Below, one piece after another: positions 14,389 to 23,407 of a stretch of 64,000 nucleotides of DNA. The stretch's first letter is position 1; every line of letters begins with the position of its first letter. The stretch spans positions 124,001 through 188,000 of the forward strand of contig CAKSEY010000004.1 of NCBI GenBank assembly GCA_934448295.1, given 5' to 3'. The notes beneath the pieces were generated by a model. That model saw nothing but the letters and a program-made list of their open reading frames with translations. It was not told where the DNA came from and did not search any database. The translations under genes and the position numbers were made by a program. This stretch comes from an uncultured Oscillospiraceae bacterium. Lineage in GTDB: Bacteria > Bacillota > Clostridia > Oscillospirales > Ruminococcaceae.

Positions 14389-17169
14389 TTAGCTGAAGCT
14401 GAAGCTCCTGAGCGACAGCATACCGCTGACCGTGAACCTCAGCGAGAACGTTCCGTCCAGCTTTTCTGCGGGAGCCGTTACGGTGGTGAATTCCGTAAGG
14501 CTGCCGGTGGACGGGATCTCCGCCTCGGCGACCTGCTTTCCGCTTTCACGGCACACGATGGCGAGCTTCACAGGCGCGCCGGGATTTGAGGCGGTTATCT
14601 TCACAGAGCTGTACGCCCTCATGCGGCAGTGCTCGAATGTGATGCTGCTCTGCCAGTCGTTTATCAGCGCGTATTCGCGAAGCTCCCTGTCTGCGTCAAA
14701 TTTCACGCCGACATATTCCAGCGCGGTCACTGCGGACACTTCGCCGGAAACCTCTGCGCCCTCGTACTCCGCGCCGTTTATCTGGATATCCAGGGTCCTG
14801 CGGATATCAGCGGAGGAAGCGCCCGCCATGAGCGTGTATTCCCCGCTGTACAGCTCGAATTTTCCAGCCGCGTCATTCCAGAAGCGCAGGTCGTCAGTGC
14901 TGAAGCTCAGCGTCACCGTGACGGTCTTTCCGTGCGGCACGAACACGCGCCTGAACGCTTTGAGAGACTTCTTCGGCGCGGTCAGCGGGAGCTTCGGCGA
15001 GGAAACGTAAAGCTGTACCACCTCGTCGCTGTCCATTCTGCCGACATTTTCAAGCTGGAAGCTCACCGTTACCTCCTCGCCGGCGCCGTAGGACGTCTTG
15101 TCGGATTTAAGCGCGGTGTACCTGAAAGCCGTGTAGGTCATGCCGTGACCGAACGGGAAAAGCGGCTCGCCGTCATAATATAGGTAGGTGGAGCGCGTGC
15201 GGATTATGTTGTAGTCCTCGATATCGCACAGGTCGTCAGCGGATCTGTACCAGGTAACCGGGCATCTTCCCGCCGGGGAAATATCGCCGAACAGGGTCGC
15301 TGAAACAGCGGCTCCCATCGCGGGCCCGGCATGGCAGATGTGCATGACGGTCGCCGCGTGGCGGTCAAACTCATATGGGTAGCCGGAAACCAGGAAAAGC
15401 ACCGCGTCAGGGTTCAGACCGAGCACTGCGTCAAGGTTCATCTGCTGCTTTTCAGGGAGCCGCAGGTGCTTTCTGTCGATGGTTTCGCGCGCGTTTATCA
15501 TGGGGTTGTTTCCGCAGAATATCACCGCCTGATGGGCTTCCGTGGCGGTTCTCCTCGCACGCTCGGTGCCGTCCGAGAATATCTCGATGTTGAACACGGA
15601 ATTCTTCGGGGCGCGGAGAGCCTCGGAAACCGTGATCTCCTCGCCGTTCACGAACAGGAAGCGCTTCTGCCAGTTCTTAAAGCGGCAGTCTCTGCCGTTC
15701 CGTTCAAGGTAGAAAAGCTCGTGGACGAACCACCCGAAAGGCTGGTCGGCGGTGCACTTCATAACGCCGCAGTCCGTCATGAACTTGTTGTTATAGTTGG
15801 ATCTGAGGGAAACCGCGCCGTCGCCCCACTCGAAAAGCTCAAACAGGCAGGTCTCGTTTATAAGCGGCGAATCGCAGCGCAGCTCCCCGTCCTTGGAAAC
15901 GGAGAAATAGAACCCGTTCGCCGCATTGCGGAGCGCTATAATGTCGTTTCCGCTGTCGTAAACGAGATTCTCCCTGCCAAGCTCGGCGGTGAGCACGTCA
16001 AGTATCGTGTTTGACTTCGGCGAAAGTCCGGTGTACCAGTCGCGGAAATTCATGTCCGCATGATAGCCTATGACCGCGAGCTTGTCCTTTGCCAGCGGGA
16101 GAACTCCCCGGCTGTTGCGGAGAAGTATCACGGATTTTTCAGCGGCGGTCTGCGCGGCTTTCGCGTGTTCCTCACAGCAAAGCAGCTTTTCCGGGTAGCT
16201 GAAAAGCTTGATATCGTCGAATTCGCCAAGCATAAAACGGGCTTTGAGCGCCCCGAAAAGCGCGCGGTCGATGTTTTCCTCCGTTATCAGCCCCTGGTCG
16301 AGGGCGTCCCGGGCGGCGGTGCGTACTACGGTCTCATCGTCCGTCATGATGTCCGCGCCGTTGTGGGAATATATCTTCGCGAACGCTTCCGTGTGGTTTT
16401 CGTCCCGGCGGTGGTACTGCACATTCTGGAGGAAATCCCCGCCGTCCGTCACCGCGAAAAGCAAACCCCACTGCTCCCGGCAGAACTGCTGGAGCTCCAG
16501 CGAGCATATCTGCTCAACGCCGTTCACCTCGTTATAGCTGGTCATGAGGCTGCCCGCCCTGCCCTCGCGCACGGGCTTCTCAAACGCGCGGAGGTAATAT
16601 TCGTGCTTAAGGCGGCTCGGGATATTCGCGTTGCAGGTTGTTCGGGTGTCCTCGTTGTTGTCGGCGTAGAAGTGCTTCAGGGTCGGTATCACGCGGCGGT
16701 AATTCTCATCGGAGCCCGCCATTCCCTTAGTGAAGGCTGCCGCCATGCTTCCGGTCAGGCAGGGATCCTCGCCGTAGCCCTCCTCGGTTCGCCCCCAGCG
16801 CGGGTCGCGCTCCAGGTCTACGGTGGGTCCCCATACGCACAGGGAAGCCCTGCCCCTGTCCTTGTAGATACGCGTTTCAATGCCGGTAATCTCGCCCATT
16901 CGGGACATTACGTCCGTGTCGAACGTCGCCGCAAGTCCGAAAGGCTCCGGGAAAACCGTGGAGGGCGCCTCGCCGTTCGTATCGTCGCGGCATACAAGAC
17001 CTCTGGCTACCTCCGCGCCTATCCAGAATTCCTTTATCCCGAGCCTGGGTATCTCGTTCATGTGTGTTGTCAGCAGACTGAGCTTTTCATCTATCGTAAG
17101 CTCCGAAAGAAGCGCCCTTGTGCGCTCGTCAAAGCTCAGGGACTTATCGAGAAATCTGTATTCCGGCAT
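14389..17169 (-). CDS. glycoside hydrolase family 3 protein with inserted beta-trefoil-like domain
   Basis: A 926-residue cytosolic (no signal peptide) GH3 enzyme of the beta-glucosidase/beta-xylosidase type. The N-terminal (beta/alpha)8 barrel includes DLERDPRWGRTEEGYGED, LKHFYADN, and the nucleophile Asp242 in FAVTDGGDF. The second domain includes NARETIDR (Glu562, candidate acid/base) and VTWYRSADDL. Between them, about residues 405-515 (IIALRNAANGFYFSV ... NWQKRFLFVNG) read like a fascin/ricin-type beta-trefoil insert. After the FGHGMTY segment come a fibronectin-III-like domain and a further ~90-residue C-terminal beta domain. It would release non-reducing sugars from short imported plant oligosaccharides. 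GGAGG precedes the ATG. The specific sugar is unknown. Confidence 0.9.
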   Translation of the reverse strand: MPEYRFLDKSLSFDERTRALLSELTIDEKLSLLTTHMNEIPRLGIKEFWIGAEVARGLVCRDDTNGEAPSTVFPEPFGLAATFDTDVMSRMGEITGIETRIYKDRGRASLCVWGPTVDLERDPRWGRTEEGYGEDPCLTGSMAAAFTKGMAGSDENYRRVIPTLKHFYADNNEDTRTTCNANIPSRLKHEYYLRAFEKPVREGRAGSLMTSYNEVNGVEQICSLELQQFCREQWGLLFAVTDGGDFLQNVQYHRRDENHTEAFAKIYSHNGADIMTDDETVVRTAARDALDQGLITEENIDRALFGALKARFMLGEFDDIKLFSYPEKLLCCEEHAKAAQTAAEKSVILLRNSRGVLPLAKDKLAVIGYHADMNFRDWYTGLSPKSNTILDVLTAELGRENLVYDSGNDIIALRNAANGFYFSVSKDGELRCDSPLINETCLFELFEWGDGAVSLRSNYNNKFMTDCGVMKCTADQPFGWFVHELFYLERNGRDCRFKNWQKRFLFVNGEEITVSEALRAPKNSVFNIEIFSDGTERARRTATEAHQAVIFCGNNPMINARETIDRKHLRLPEKQQMNLDAVLGLNPDAVLFLVSGYPYEFDRHAATVMHICHAGPAMGAAVSATLFGDISPAGRCPVTWYRSADDLCDIEDYNIIRTRSTYLYYDGEPLFPFGHGMTYTAFRYTALKSDKTSYGAGEEVTVSFQLENVGRMDSDEVVQLYVSSPKLPLTAPKKSLKAFRRVFVPHGKTVTVTLSFSTDDLRFWNDAAGKFELYSGEYTLMAGASSADIRRTLDIQINGAEYEGAEVSGEVSAVTALEYVGVKFDADRELREYALINDWQSSITFEHCRMRAYSSVKITASNPGAPVKLAIVCRESGKQVAEAEIPSTGSLTEFTTVTAPAEKLDGTFSLRFTVSGMLSLRSFSFS

Positions 17170-17189
17170 TTTGCACCCCTCCAGTCGGT

Positions 17190-17678
17190 TTATTTCTTGT
17201 TTTCTTCCTTCACGCGCTTCTTTTTCGAAATCTCAGAATATATGAAAATATCCCTCGAGCGTGTGATGTTGAAGCTGTTCTTCCTGATGTAGTCGTTAGC
17301 CGTCGCCTTGGTGCGCGCCGTTTTCATGCGGGATTTCATGACAAGGCAGACGATGAGCGCGATAATAACTCCTGCAATGAATGCATAGAGTATCTTTTTA
17401 AGCACGTCCTGGACTGTGAGGGTTTTCTCTCCCTCCTCAGCCGGGATCTCCTCCTGAACTTCGTATGTATAAAAATCCTCGTTCTCAGAGAGGTAAACAG
17501 TCTGCCAACCGGCATTGCCGGCGGAGATATCCGTGTTCTCAGCCGCCGCGCTTTCCCCGCCAATAATGGAAACCGCCGGCGCTTCGGTCTGGAGATCATA
17601 CAGCGGGGCGGCGCTTACGGGAGCCGTCAGGCAGGCTGCGGCAAATCCTGCCGCGAGAATAGTTGTGATTCTTTTCAT
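17190..17678 (-). CDS. TPM-protein relative that lacks the TPM domain
   Basis: A 162-residue protein. Residues 1-23 are a signal peptide (MKRITTILAAGFAAACLTAPVSA), followed by ~70 low-complexity residues, a membrane helix (about 95-113, ILYAFIAGVIIALIVCLVM), and a cytosolic tail KSRMKTARTKATANDYIR...SRDIFIYSEISKKK. The helix and tail match the C-terminal end of TPM-domain (YgcG-like) proteins, in which a ~130-residue TPM domain normally sits between signal peptide and helix. Here that domain is gone but the reading frame is intact. It lies 11 nt after the zinc-ribbon gene, the usual partner of TPM proteins. The function of the reduced form is unknown. Confidence 0.75.
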   Translation of the reverse strand: MKRITTILAAGFAAACLTAPVSAAPLYDLQTEAPAVSIIGGESAAAENTDISAGNAGWQTVYLSENEDFYTYEVQEEIPAEEGEKTLTVQDVLKKILYAFIAGVIIALIVCLVMKSRMKTARTKATANDYIRKNSFNITRSRDIFIYSEISKKKRVKEENKK

Positions 17679-17689
17679 GCCGACCCTCC

Positions 17690-18751
17690 TTACACAAATA
17701 GCTGAATTACCGTGCCTATCGCAGTCACGGCGGCGGTTATCCCGGCGAAGATCGCCCAGAATTTCCCCCAGCTTATCGGCAGCTCGCCCACGAACTTTCC
17801 GGTCTGGGCGTTCATGGCGAATTTGTAGATATTACCGCGGTACCTGGTGCTGAGGATCCACACCGGGAGCATTGCATAGCGTATCTTGCCGGTTTCTAGC
17901 CTTGTCCTGCTTGACTGGGTGCTGACCGTAGTATAGCCGACCACCGTGTTCCGCAGGAGCTGCTCCATTCCCGCCTTTACGCGTTCGTTCGCCCTGGGCT
18001 GCGCCTGCACGGAATCTATATCGTACTTATCCGCAAGATAGCCCGAAAGATACCCCGCCTGGAACTGCACTCCCTCGCTTGCCTCGAACGGCTCGATGGC
18101 CTCCATGTAGCGCGCCTCCATCTTGCTGGAGCCGTTCACGGGAACATCGTCAAACTGCGCCGTTCCCTCGCGGATAACCATGTAGTGCTCGGTCTTGGTG
18201 TAGTCGAAATCGTCCGTTGACCACTTCTTTACCTTGGTCGCGTCAAAGCGCATTTTGCCTGCGGCTCCGCAGTCGTACAGCCAGAACGGAACGTACAGCC
18301 CCTTGACCTCCTCGATTCGGCTTTCGGATATGAAGGTCGGCGGAAGCAGCGGCTTTCCCTTGCAGAAATTCTTCATTGCCTGCTGAGCCTCCTCCTTGGT
18401 CTTGCTGAACGGAATAATGAGGTCGGGCTTCAGCATTCCGGTGACGTTCGCGTCGAGCACCACAGGGCTGTCGCAGTAGGGGCAGCTTGCCGCTGCGGAG
18501 TCCTCCCCGACTGTTATAGCGCCGCCGCAGGACTGGCAGATATAGGTTTTCATACCGGATATCTCCCCGGAAGCCGCATAGGGATCCCACGCGTATTCCT
18601 CCGCAGACGGCTCGTTTTCCTCTTTCTGGTATTCCTCCAGGGTAGCAATGTCGTATGTATTATCGCAGTAGTCGCACTTCATCTTCTGCTCAGCGGCGTC
18701 CCACTTGAGCTTTGCCCCGCAGCCGGGGCACTTGAATTCCTGAACGCTCAT
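17690..18751 (-). CDS. TFIIB-type zinc-ribbon protein with C-terminal membrane helix
   Basis: A 353-residue protein with two rubredoxin-like zinc knuckles: CPGCGAKLKW...CDYC near the N-terminus and CQSCGG...CPYCDSP around residue 100. A ~200-residue beta-rich central domain follows, containing LYVPFWLYDC and YAMLPVWILSTRY, and the protein ends in a membrane helix (FWAIFAGITAAVTAIGTVIQLFV). Start 18751 (MSVQEFKCPG) has AAAGGA upstream; the ATG 30 nt earlier has no ribosome site. Similar proteins regularly sit beside TPM-domain membrane proteins, as here, and may form a membrane-surface complex. The role is not known. Confidence 0.8.
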   Translation of the reverse strand: MSVQEFKCPGCGAKLKWDAAEQKMKCDYCDNTYDIATLEEYQKEENEPSAEEYAWDPYAASGEISGMKTYICQSCGGAITVGEDSAAASCPYCDSPVVLDANVTGMLKPDLIIPFSKTKEEAQQAMKNFCKGKPLLPPTFISESRIEEVKGLYVPFWLYDCGAAGKMRFDATKVKKWSTDDFDYTKTEHYMVIREGTAQFDDVPVNGSSKMEARYMEAIEPFEASEGVQFQAGYLSGYLADKYDIDSVQAQPRANERVKAGMEQLLRNTVVGYTTVSTQSSRTRLETGKIRYAMLPVWILSTRYRGNIYKFAMNAQTGKFVGELPISWGKFWAIFAGITAAVTAIGTVIQLFV

Positions 18752-18781
18752 GGAAATATCCTTTCCGCAGCCTGGCTGCAT

Positions 18782-20029
18782 TCATTTCATTTTCTTCCGG
18801 AGAATCGTATGCGGTGGAACGACGATCTCAGACGGAATCGTGAGTTTCTCAGTTGCGCGGCGGGCTATGGTTATCTCGCCGCCGTCCGCGCCGAACATCT
18901 TTTCCGGCTTGAACCTTATGGGCTCGGTATGCGGCGGCAGAAGCTCCAGCTCGTCCTCCAGCGTGAAATAATTCCGCTGGGTCAGGTGCATTACCCCGTC
19001 CCCGCAGGAATCCACCACTCCCACGAAATCGTGGTCGCGCATATAGCCGCTGTCCGCAAAGTACTGACCGCCGTTGGTGACGGCGTTCGGGTCCTGCGTG
19101 CCGGAGCCGTCGGTCGGCTTGCCGTAGAAAAATCCGGTGCTGTAAGGTCGGTGGCTTATTTTGTTCACCTCGTCAAGCACCCACTGCGCGGGCTTCTCGC
19201 CCTTTAAATAGCTGTCCAGAGCCGCGCGGTACGCGTTCACCGTCAGCGCTACATAATACGAGGACTTCGCCCTGCCCTCTATCTTGAAGCTGGTGACTCC
19301 CGCGTCGATAAGGTCGTCCAGATGGTCTATCATGCACATATCCCGGGCGTTGAGGATATAGCTTCCACGCTCGTCCTCGAAAACCTTGTAGAACTGGTTG
19401 GGGCGCTTTTCCTCCATGAGATAATAGCCCCAGCGGCAGGGCTGCGCGCACTCGCCCCGGTTGGCTCCCCTGCCGGTCAGGTACTCCGAAATAAGGCAGC
19501 GCCCGGAGAAGCTCACGCACATGGCGCCGTGCACGAAAACCTCTATCTCCATGTCCTCCGGGATACGGCGGCGGATCTCGCGAATATCGGAAAGTCCGAC
19601 CTCCCGGGCAAGAACCACGCGCTTCGCCCCCATTTTGTAAAGCTCCAGCGCGGTGCGGTAGTTCACAACTCCGGTCTGGGTGGAAATGTGAAGCTCCAGC
19701 TTAGGCGCGTACTCCTTTATCATAGAGATAACTCCGAGGTCGCAGGCGATCGCCGCGTCGACCCCGCACTCCTGCGCCGCCGCAATGAACTGCGGGAACT
19801 GGTCTATCTCGCTGTTGAGCGGAATGGTGTTGCAGGTCAGGTGCACCTTTACTCCCCTGGAATGAGCCAGCCTGACAGCGCGCTCCAGTCCCTCCATGTC
19901 GAAATTCTTTGCCCCCGCCCTCATGCCGAAGCTTTTTCCGGCGAGATATACCGCGTCGCAGCCGTAATCCAGCGCGGAGATAAGGCACTCCTCATCGCCC
20001 GCCGGGGCAAGAAGCTCAGTGTAGCTCAT
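18782..20029 (-). CDS. U32 family peptidase-like protein (tRNA hydroxylation type)
   Basis: A 415-residue TIM-barrel protein of the U32 family. Diagnostic parts are LLAPAGDEECL at the N-terminus, EVFVHGAMCVSFSGRCLIS, and the cysteine cluster GECAQPCRW with RDMCMIDHL, which in relatives binds an iron-sulfur cluster. Although named as peptidases, characterised members such as TrhP act in prephenate-dependent 5-hydroxylation of tRNA uridine, so tRNA modification is the likelier role. AGGAGG precedes the ATG, which lies 2 nt after the mltG stop. Confidence 0.9.
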   Translation of the reverse strand: MSYTELLAPAGDEECLISALDYGCDAVYLAGKSFGMRAGAKNFDMEGLERAVRLAHSRGVKVHLTCNTIPLNSEIDQFPQFIAAAQECGVDAAIACDLGVISMIKEYAPKLELHISTQTGVVNYRTALELYKMGAKRVVLAREVGLSDIREIRRRIPEDMEIEVFVHGAMCVSFSGRCLISEYLTGRGANRGECAQPCRWGYYLMEEKRPNQFYKVFEDERGSYILNARDMCMIDHLDDLIDAGVTSFKIEGRAKSSYYVALTVNAYRAALDSYLKGEKPAQWVLDEVNKISHRPYSTGFFYGKPTDGSGTQDPNAVTNGGQYFADSGYMRDHDFVGVVDSCGDGVMHLTQRNYFTLEDELELLPPHTEPIRFKPEKMFGADGGEITIARRATEKLTIPSEIVVPPHTILRKKMK

Positions 20030-20031
20030 AG

Positions 20032-21417
20032 TCAGTCCTCCTCACGGAGAGCCGCGTCAATAATGTTCTGCTCATGCTTTTCAATGGTGTTTGCATAGTA
20101 GAAATTGCCGTCGCTGCTGCTCAGGAAATAGTAATAATCGGTTTCTGCAGGGTAAAGGGCGGCGTTTATCGCCATAAATCCCGGGCTGCATATCGGCCCT
20201 GCGGGAAGACCCTCGCAGGTGTAGGTGTCGTAGGCGGTGATGATGTTCTCGTAGAGCTCCGCAGAATTTGCCGGTATATTCGGCTTGATGCAGTCCTGAA
20301 TATAGTGCTCCGTGGTGTCCGACTGGAGATTCGGGTAATCGTACATATCCGAAAGACGGTTGTGGAATACAGACGAAATAAGCGCCATATTGTCCTCGTT
20401 GGTGCCCTCTTTCTGTATAATTGAAGCAAGAGTTACCACCTGATCAAATGTCATTCCGAGCTCTGTTGCACGCGCGTACATACTCTTGGTGATCTTGCTC
20501 TCAAAGTTCGCGTACATTTTCTCCGCCGCCTGCTTTGCGTACTGGCTGGTGTCCATATCGGGCTTGTCTGCGAGGTCGTCAATGACATAGAACTCGTAGG
20601 TATCCGGGAAGAGATATCCCTCCAGCGCATAGAATCTGTCCTCAGTGACCTCTATTTTCTCCTCAAAGTCGTATTTTTCCAGCTTTGTGCGGTAGTACTT
20701 CTCAAAATCATCTGCGCGGCAGACAAGGTTGTCCTCTAAAAGCTGACCTATCTGCTGAGCGTTGGAGCCCTCGGGTATCATGACCGTAACCGTATTCGTG
20801 TAAGTCCGCACGGTTTTCAGCAGCGTGATGATATTCTTGTAGGACATCTGGGAATTCACGGTGTATTCGCCGTTAAGGAAGCCGTCCGCCTTGTCCGCGA
20901 AATTGATATATGCCTTGAACAGCCACGGCATTTCAATTATTCCGTTGTCGTGGAGTTCCTCGGCGATATCGTCAACGTTCATGCCGCTGGCGATCGTGAT
21001 ATCCGCTTCGTGGCTCCGTTTCGCCATTCCGGTGTAGTCCATCAGCCCCACGATGACCTTCCACGCAAGGAATACTCCCGCGCATATGGCGCAGACCGAG
21101 AGCACGACTCCAAGAAAGACGTGACCCATAGTGCGCGTGTGGTTGAACTGGTGCTTTTTCTTGCGGCGCTTTTTGCGCTTCCTGACCGGATTCTCGGGAG
21201 GTTCCTGCTGTTCCGGCTCGTCGGCGGGGGTGAGCGAATCCATCATGCGCGTGCTGCCAGGGTCGTCTGCGCTGTTAAGCTCAGCAAAGCGCTCCCGGGA
21301 GGCAATGTCGGAAATCTCGTCCGCCTCATGTATGCTGTCAAGCTCCCTGGTGGCGCCGTTGTCGTTCTCATCGCCGTCAGTGGGGAACCCGAGCTGATCA
21401 AAATTATAGTTATCCAT
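20032..21417 (-). CDS. mltG: endolytic murein transglycosylase MltG
   Basis: A 461-residue protein with an acidic cytoplasmic tail (residues 1-75), a very basic stretch (KRKKRRKKKHQ), one membrane helix (about 99-124), a LysM-like region (ITIASGMNVDDIAEELHD) and the YceG/MltG catalytic domain. The catalytic Glu337 lies in ASIIQKEGTN; LISSVFHNRL, YPNLQSDTTEHY and GLPAGPICSPG follow as in the family. It cleaves nascent glycan strands at the outer membrane face and limits strand length. The cytoplasmic extension is longer than in E. coli and is common in Clostridia. ATGAGG lies upstream. Confidence 0.95.
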   Translation of the reverse strand: MDNYNFDQLGFPTDGDENDNGATRELDSIHEADEISDIASRERFAELNSADDPGSTRMMDSLTPADEPEQQEPPENPVRKRKKRRKKKHQFNHTRTMGHVFLGVVLSVCAICAGVFLAWKVIVGLMDYTGMAKRSHEADITIASGMNVDDIAEELHDNGIIEMPWLFKAYINFADKADGFLNGEYTVNSQMSYKNIITLLKTVRTYTNTVTVMIPEGSNAQQIGQLLEDNLVCRADDFEKYYRTKLEKYDFEEKIEVTEDRFYALEGYLFPDTYEFYVIDDLADKPDMDTSQYAKQAAEKMYANFESKITKSMYARATELGMTFDQVVTLASIIQKEGTNEDNMALISSVFHNRLSDMYDYPNLQSDTTEHYIQDCIKPNIPANSAELYENIITAYDTYTCEGLPAGPICSPGFMAINAALYPAETDYYYFLSSSDGNFYYANTIEKHEQNIIDAALREED

Positions 21418-21441
21418 ATTTACCTCATGTCAATGCGATGC

Positions 21442-21978
21442 TCAGTCTGTTATCACCAGATCGGCGCGCCTGTCGTGCGGCTCCGCAGGGACTTCCCCGA
21501 CAAAGCCGGAATAGCAGATAACGACTGATTTCCCCGGGAACCCCGCAAGAAATCTGTCGTAATATCCCCTGCCGTAGCCCAGCCGCAGACCGCTTCTGTC
21601 GCAGAGCAGCGCGGGAACTATGCACAGCGAGTCCTTGTCCGGGACTGCGGGAGCGCTCCGGTCGAGCGGCTCCTGTATGTGGAACCGCCCCTCGGCAAGC
21701 TCCTCGAACGAGCCTATCGTGTAGAACGTCAGCTCGCTGTCCCCGGAAACGGGCACCGCGACAGGCTTTCCGCGCCCAAAGCACCAGCTCAGCAGCCGCC
21801 TTGTATCCACCTCTATCTCGGTGGAAACGTATGTGAAAACTCCGCTGCACCTGTCAAGATACGGCAAAAGCCTCCGGAATATCCGTTCGTCCGCCTCGTT
21901 CCTCGCTTCGGCGGGGATTTCCCGGCGGCGCTGTATCAGTTCCCGGCGGAGCTGCTTTTTCCGCTCTGTTAATGTCAT
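21442..21978 (-). CDS. 5-formyltetrahydrofolate cyclo-ligase
   Basis: A 178-residue cytosolic enzyme that converts 5-formyl-THF to 5,10-methenyl-THF with ATP. Visible family features are an N-terminal basic helix with KKQLRRELIQRRREI, the folate-site segment VSTEIEVDT, and the C-terminal signature RLGYGRGYYDRFL, which binds ATP phosphates. Its ATG overlaps the stop of the DJ-1 gene by ATGA, so the two are translationally coupled. It lies 24 nt before mltG in the same direction. Confidence 0.93.
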   Translation of the reverse strand: MTLTERKKQLRRELIQRRREIPAEARNEADERIFRRLLPYLDRCSGVFTYVSTEIEVDTRRLLSWCFGRGKPVAVPVSGDSELTFYTIGSFEELAEGRFHIQEPLDRSAPAVPDKDSLCIVPALLCDRSGLRLGYGRGYYDRFLAGFPGKSVVICYSGFVGEVPAEPHDRRADLVITD

Positions 21979-22520
21979 CTGTCAGCCACTATAGCCCTGC
22001 GTATTTCCTCGGACTTTTCAGCGCCGCAGAGCACCTTTACAAGCTCCAGCCCGAAAACGAGAGCCGCGCCGGCTCCGCAGGCGGTGGTGAACTGACCGTC
22101 AGTCACGCACAGCGTGTTCTGCACCTTTGCGCCAAGGAGATTCTTTTCGAATCCCGGGAAGCATACCGCATTTCTGCCCTCCAGCAGCCCGAGGTCGCCC
22201 AGAATCGACGGAGCCGCGCAGATCGCGCCCACCGGAACGTTGTTCTCAACGCAGTAGGCTATCGCTTTCTGGACGGTTTCAGAAGCCTTGAGGTTCAGCG
22301 TTCCGGGCATACCGCCGGGAAGCACGATAAGCTGAAGCGAGCCGTCCAGCTTAACCTCGTCGGCTGTGATATCCGCTGTGACCGGCAGCCCGTGAGAGCT
22401 AACCGGGGTTTTCGTGTCGACTCCCACCGTCTTTACATCAAGCTTTGCGCGGCGCAGCATATCTATCGGGGCTATCGCCTCGGTTTCCTCAAATCCATTC
22501 GCTAAAAAAACGTAAATCAT
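21975..22520 (-). CDS. DJ-1/PfpI family protein
   Basis: A 181-residue protein of the DJ-1/ThiJ/PfpI superfamily. The conserved Glu lies in LANGFEETEAIAP, IVLPGGMPGT forms the oxyanion turn, and the reactive nucleophilic Cys sits in the elbow GAICAAPSILG. DJ-1 proteins act in repair or sensing of oxidised or glycated molecules, or as glyoxalases. The precise role here is unknown. Both ends overlap neighbours by ATGA (DUF2156-type gene before, cyclo-ligase after), which ties expression tightly. Confidence 0.92.
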   Translation of the reverse strand: MIYVFLANGFEETEAIAPIDMLRRAKLDVKTVGVDTKTPVSSHGLPVTADITADEVKLDGSLQLIVLPGGMPGTLNLKASETVQKAIAYCVENNVPVGAICAAPSILGDLGLLEGRNAVCFPGFEKNLLGAKVQNTLCVTDGQFTTACGAGAALVFGLELVKVLCGAEKSEEIRRAIVADR

Positions 22521-23407
22521 GTCGTACCTCCAAATGTTATAAGATATTTTTCTTCCATAAACGCCGGGTGGTAGGAAAGCTTAGCCCTGCGGAGACCCTC
22601 GGAGCCTGTGTCCTCCTCCCGGTTGATATAGCGGTATTCGTCCGCCAGTGTTTTTGCGAATTCGCAGTTTACCGCGGTATACGCGCCCTGATAATCCAGC
22701 AGCGCCTTTTCCGCGTGAACCACAAACGTGTCCGCCGCCGAGCGCTCCCCGAACGTGAAAGCCTGCGGCGCGCCGCCGACTGTCAGCAGACCGCCGGAAT
22801 AGCCCAGCTCCGTGAAACAGTCCAGGCTCTCCCGCACGACCCCGGCTTCTGCCGTTTTCTCCGGGTCGCTGTCGGAATCCAGCCACTTTTGCAGGACTTC
22901 CCTGCAATAATCTATATTCGAAGCCTGTATCGGCTCGAAATGCCAGTCGTTTTCATAGAACCTGTTGAGATGGTTCCGCTTGGAATGGTACTTCCTGCCC
23001 TTTAACTCCGCCAGCGACGCCGCTTCGTAGATGTAATCAAAGCCGTCCCGGTCAGGCTCGGCTGAGATATCCGGGAACATTTCCTGTAAACGCGCGGTAC
23101 ACTCCCGGTTTGCCGTCATGAGCAGCGGAACCCCCAGAGCCGCGCAGTAATCGCGAAGCTCCTGCACAAGCACCCGGACATCCCCGTCCCCCGCCGGGTA
23201 AAGGAAACGCGGCGCGCCGCTGGTGTGGTCTGAATTGCACAGTAGGTAGAAATCCCCATAACGGCATATCTGCACATCATAAACGCTACGCCAGACATAG
23301 TTATTCCCAAAGGTATAAAGGCACCCGCGAAAATCCGACATGGCGAGCAGCTTTTCAGCCCACTCGCGGTCGGAAAGCTCCGGAGCACGGAAATCAAAAT
23401 CAGACAT
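22517..23407 (-). CDS. DUF2156-type (GNAT-like) protein
   Basis: A 296-residue cytosolic protein of the DUF2156/phosphatidylglycerol-lysyltransferase-like group, with two GNAT-like halves. Visible parts are WAEKLLAMSDFRGCLYTFGNNYVW at the start, LKGRKYHSKRNHLNRFYEN in the middle (a basic segment typical of the family), a TVGGAPQAFTFGE strand and a C-terminal GSEGLRRAKLSYHPAFM. There are no membrane helices, so it is not a full MprF. It could be an acyl or aminoacyl transferase, substrate unknown. TAATG and ATGA overlaps couple it to the genes on either side. Confidence 0.85.
   Translation of the reverse strand: MSDFDFRAPELSDREWAEKLLAMSDFRGCLYTFGNNYVWRSVYDVQICRYGDFYLLCNSDHTSGAPRFLYPAGDGDVRVLVQELRDYCAALGVPLLMTANRECTARLQEMFPDISAEPDRDGFDYIYEAASLAELKGRKYHSKRNHLNRFYENDWHFEPIQASNIDYCREVLQKWLDSDSDPEKTAEAGVVRESLDCFTELGYSGGLLTVGGAPQAFTFGERSAADTFVVHAEKALLDYQGAYTAVNCEFAKTLADEYRYINREEDTGSEGLRRAKLSYHPAFMEEKYLITFGGTT

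Noticed and set aside
16060..17292. A 410-codon plus-strand frame opposite the GH3 gene
   Set aside because: It is a mirror of the GH3 coding strand, with no start signal or domain, and it runs across the GH3 start region.
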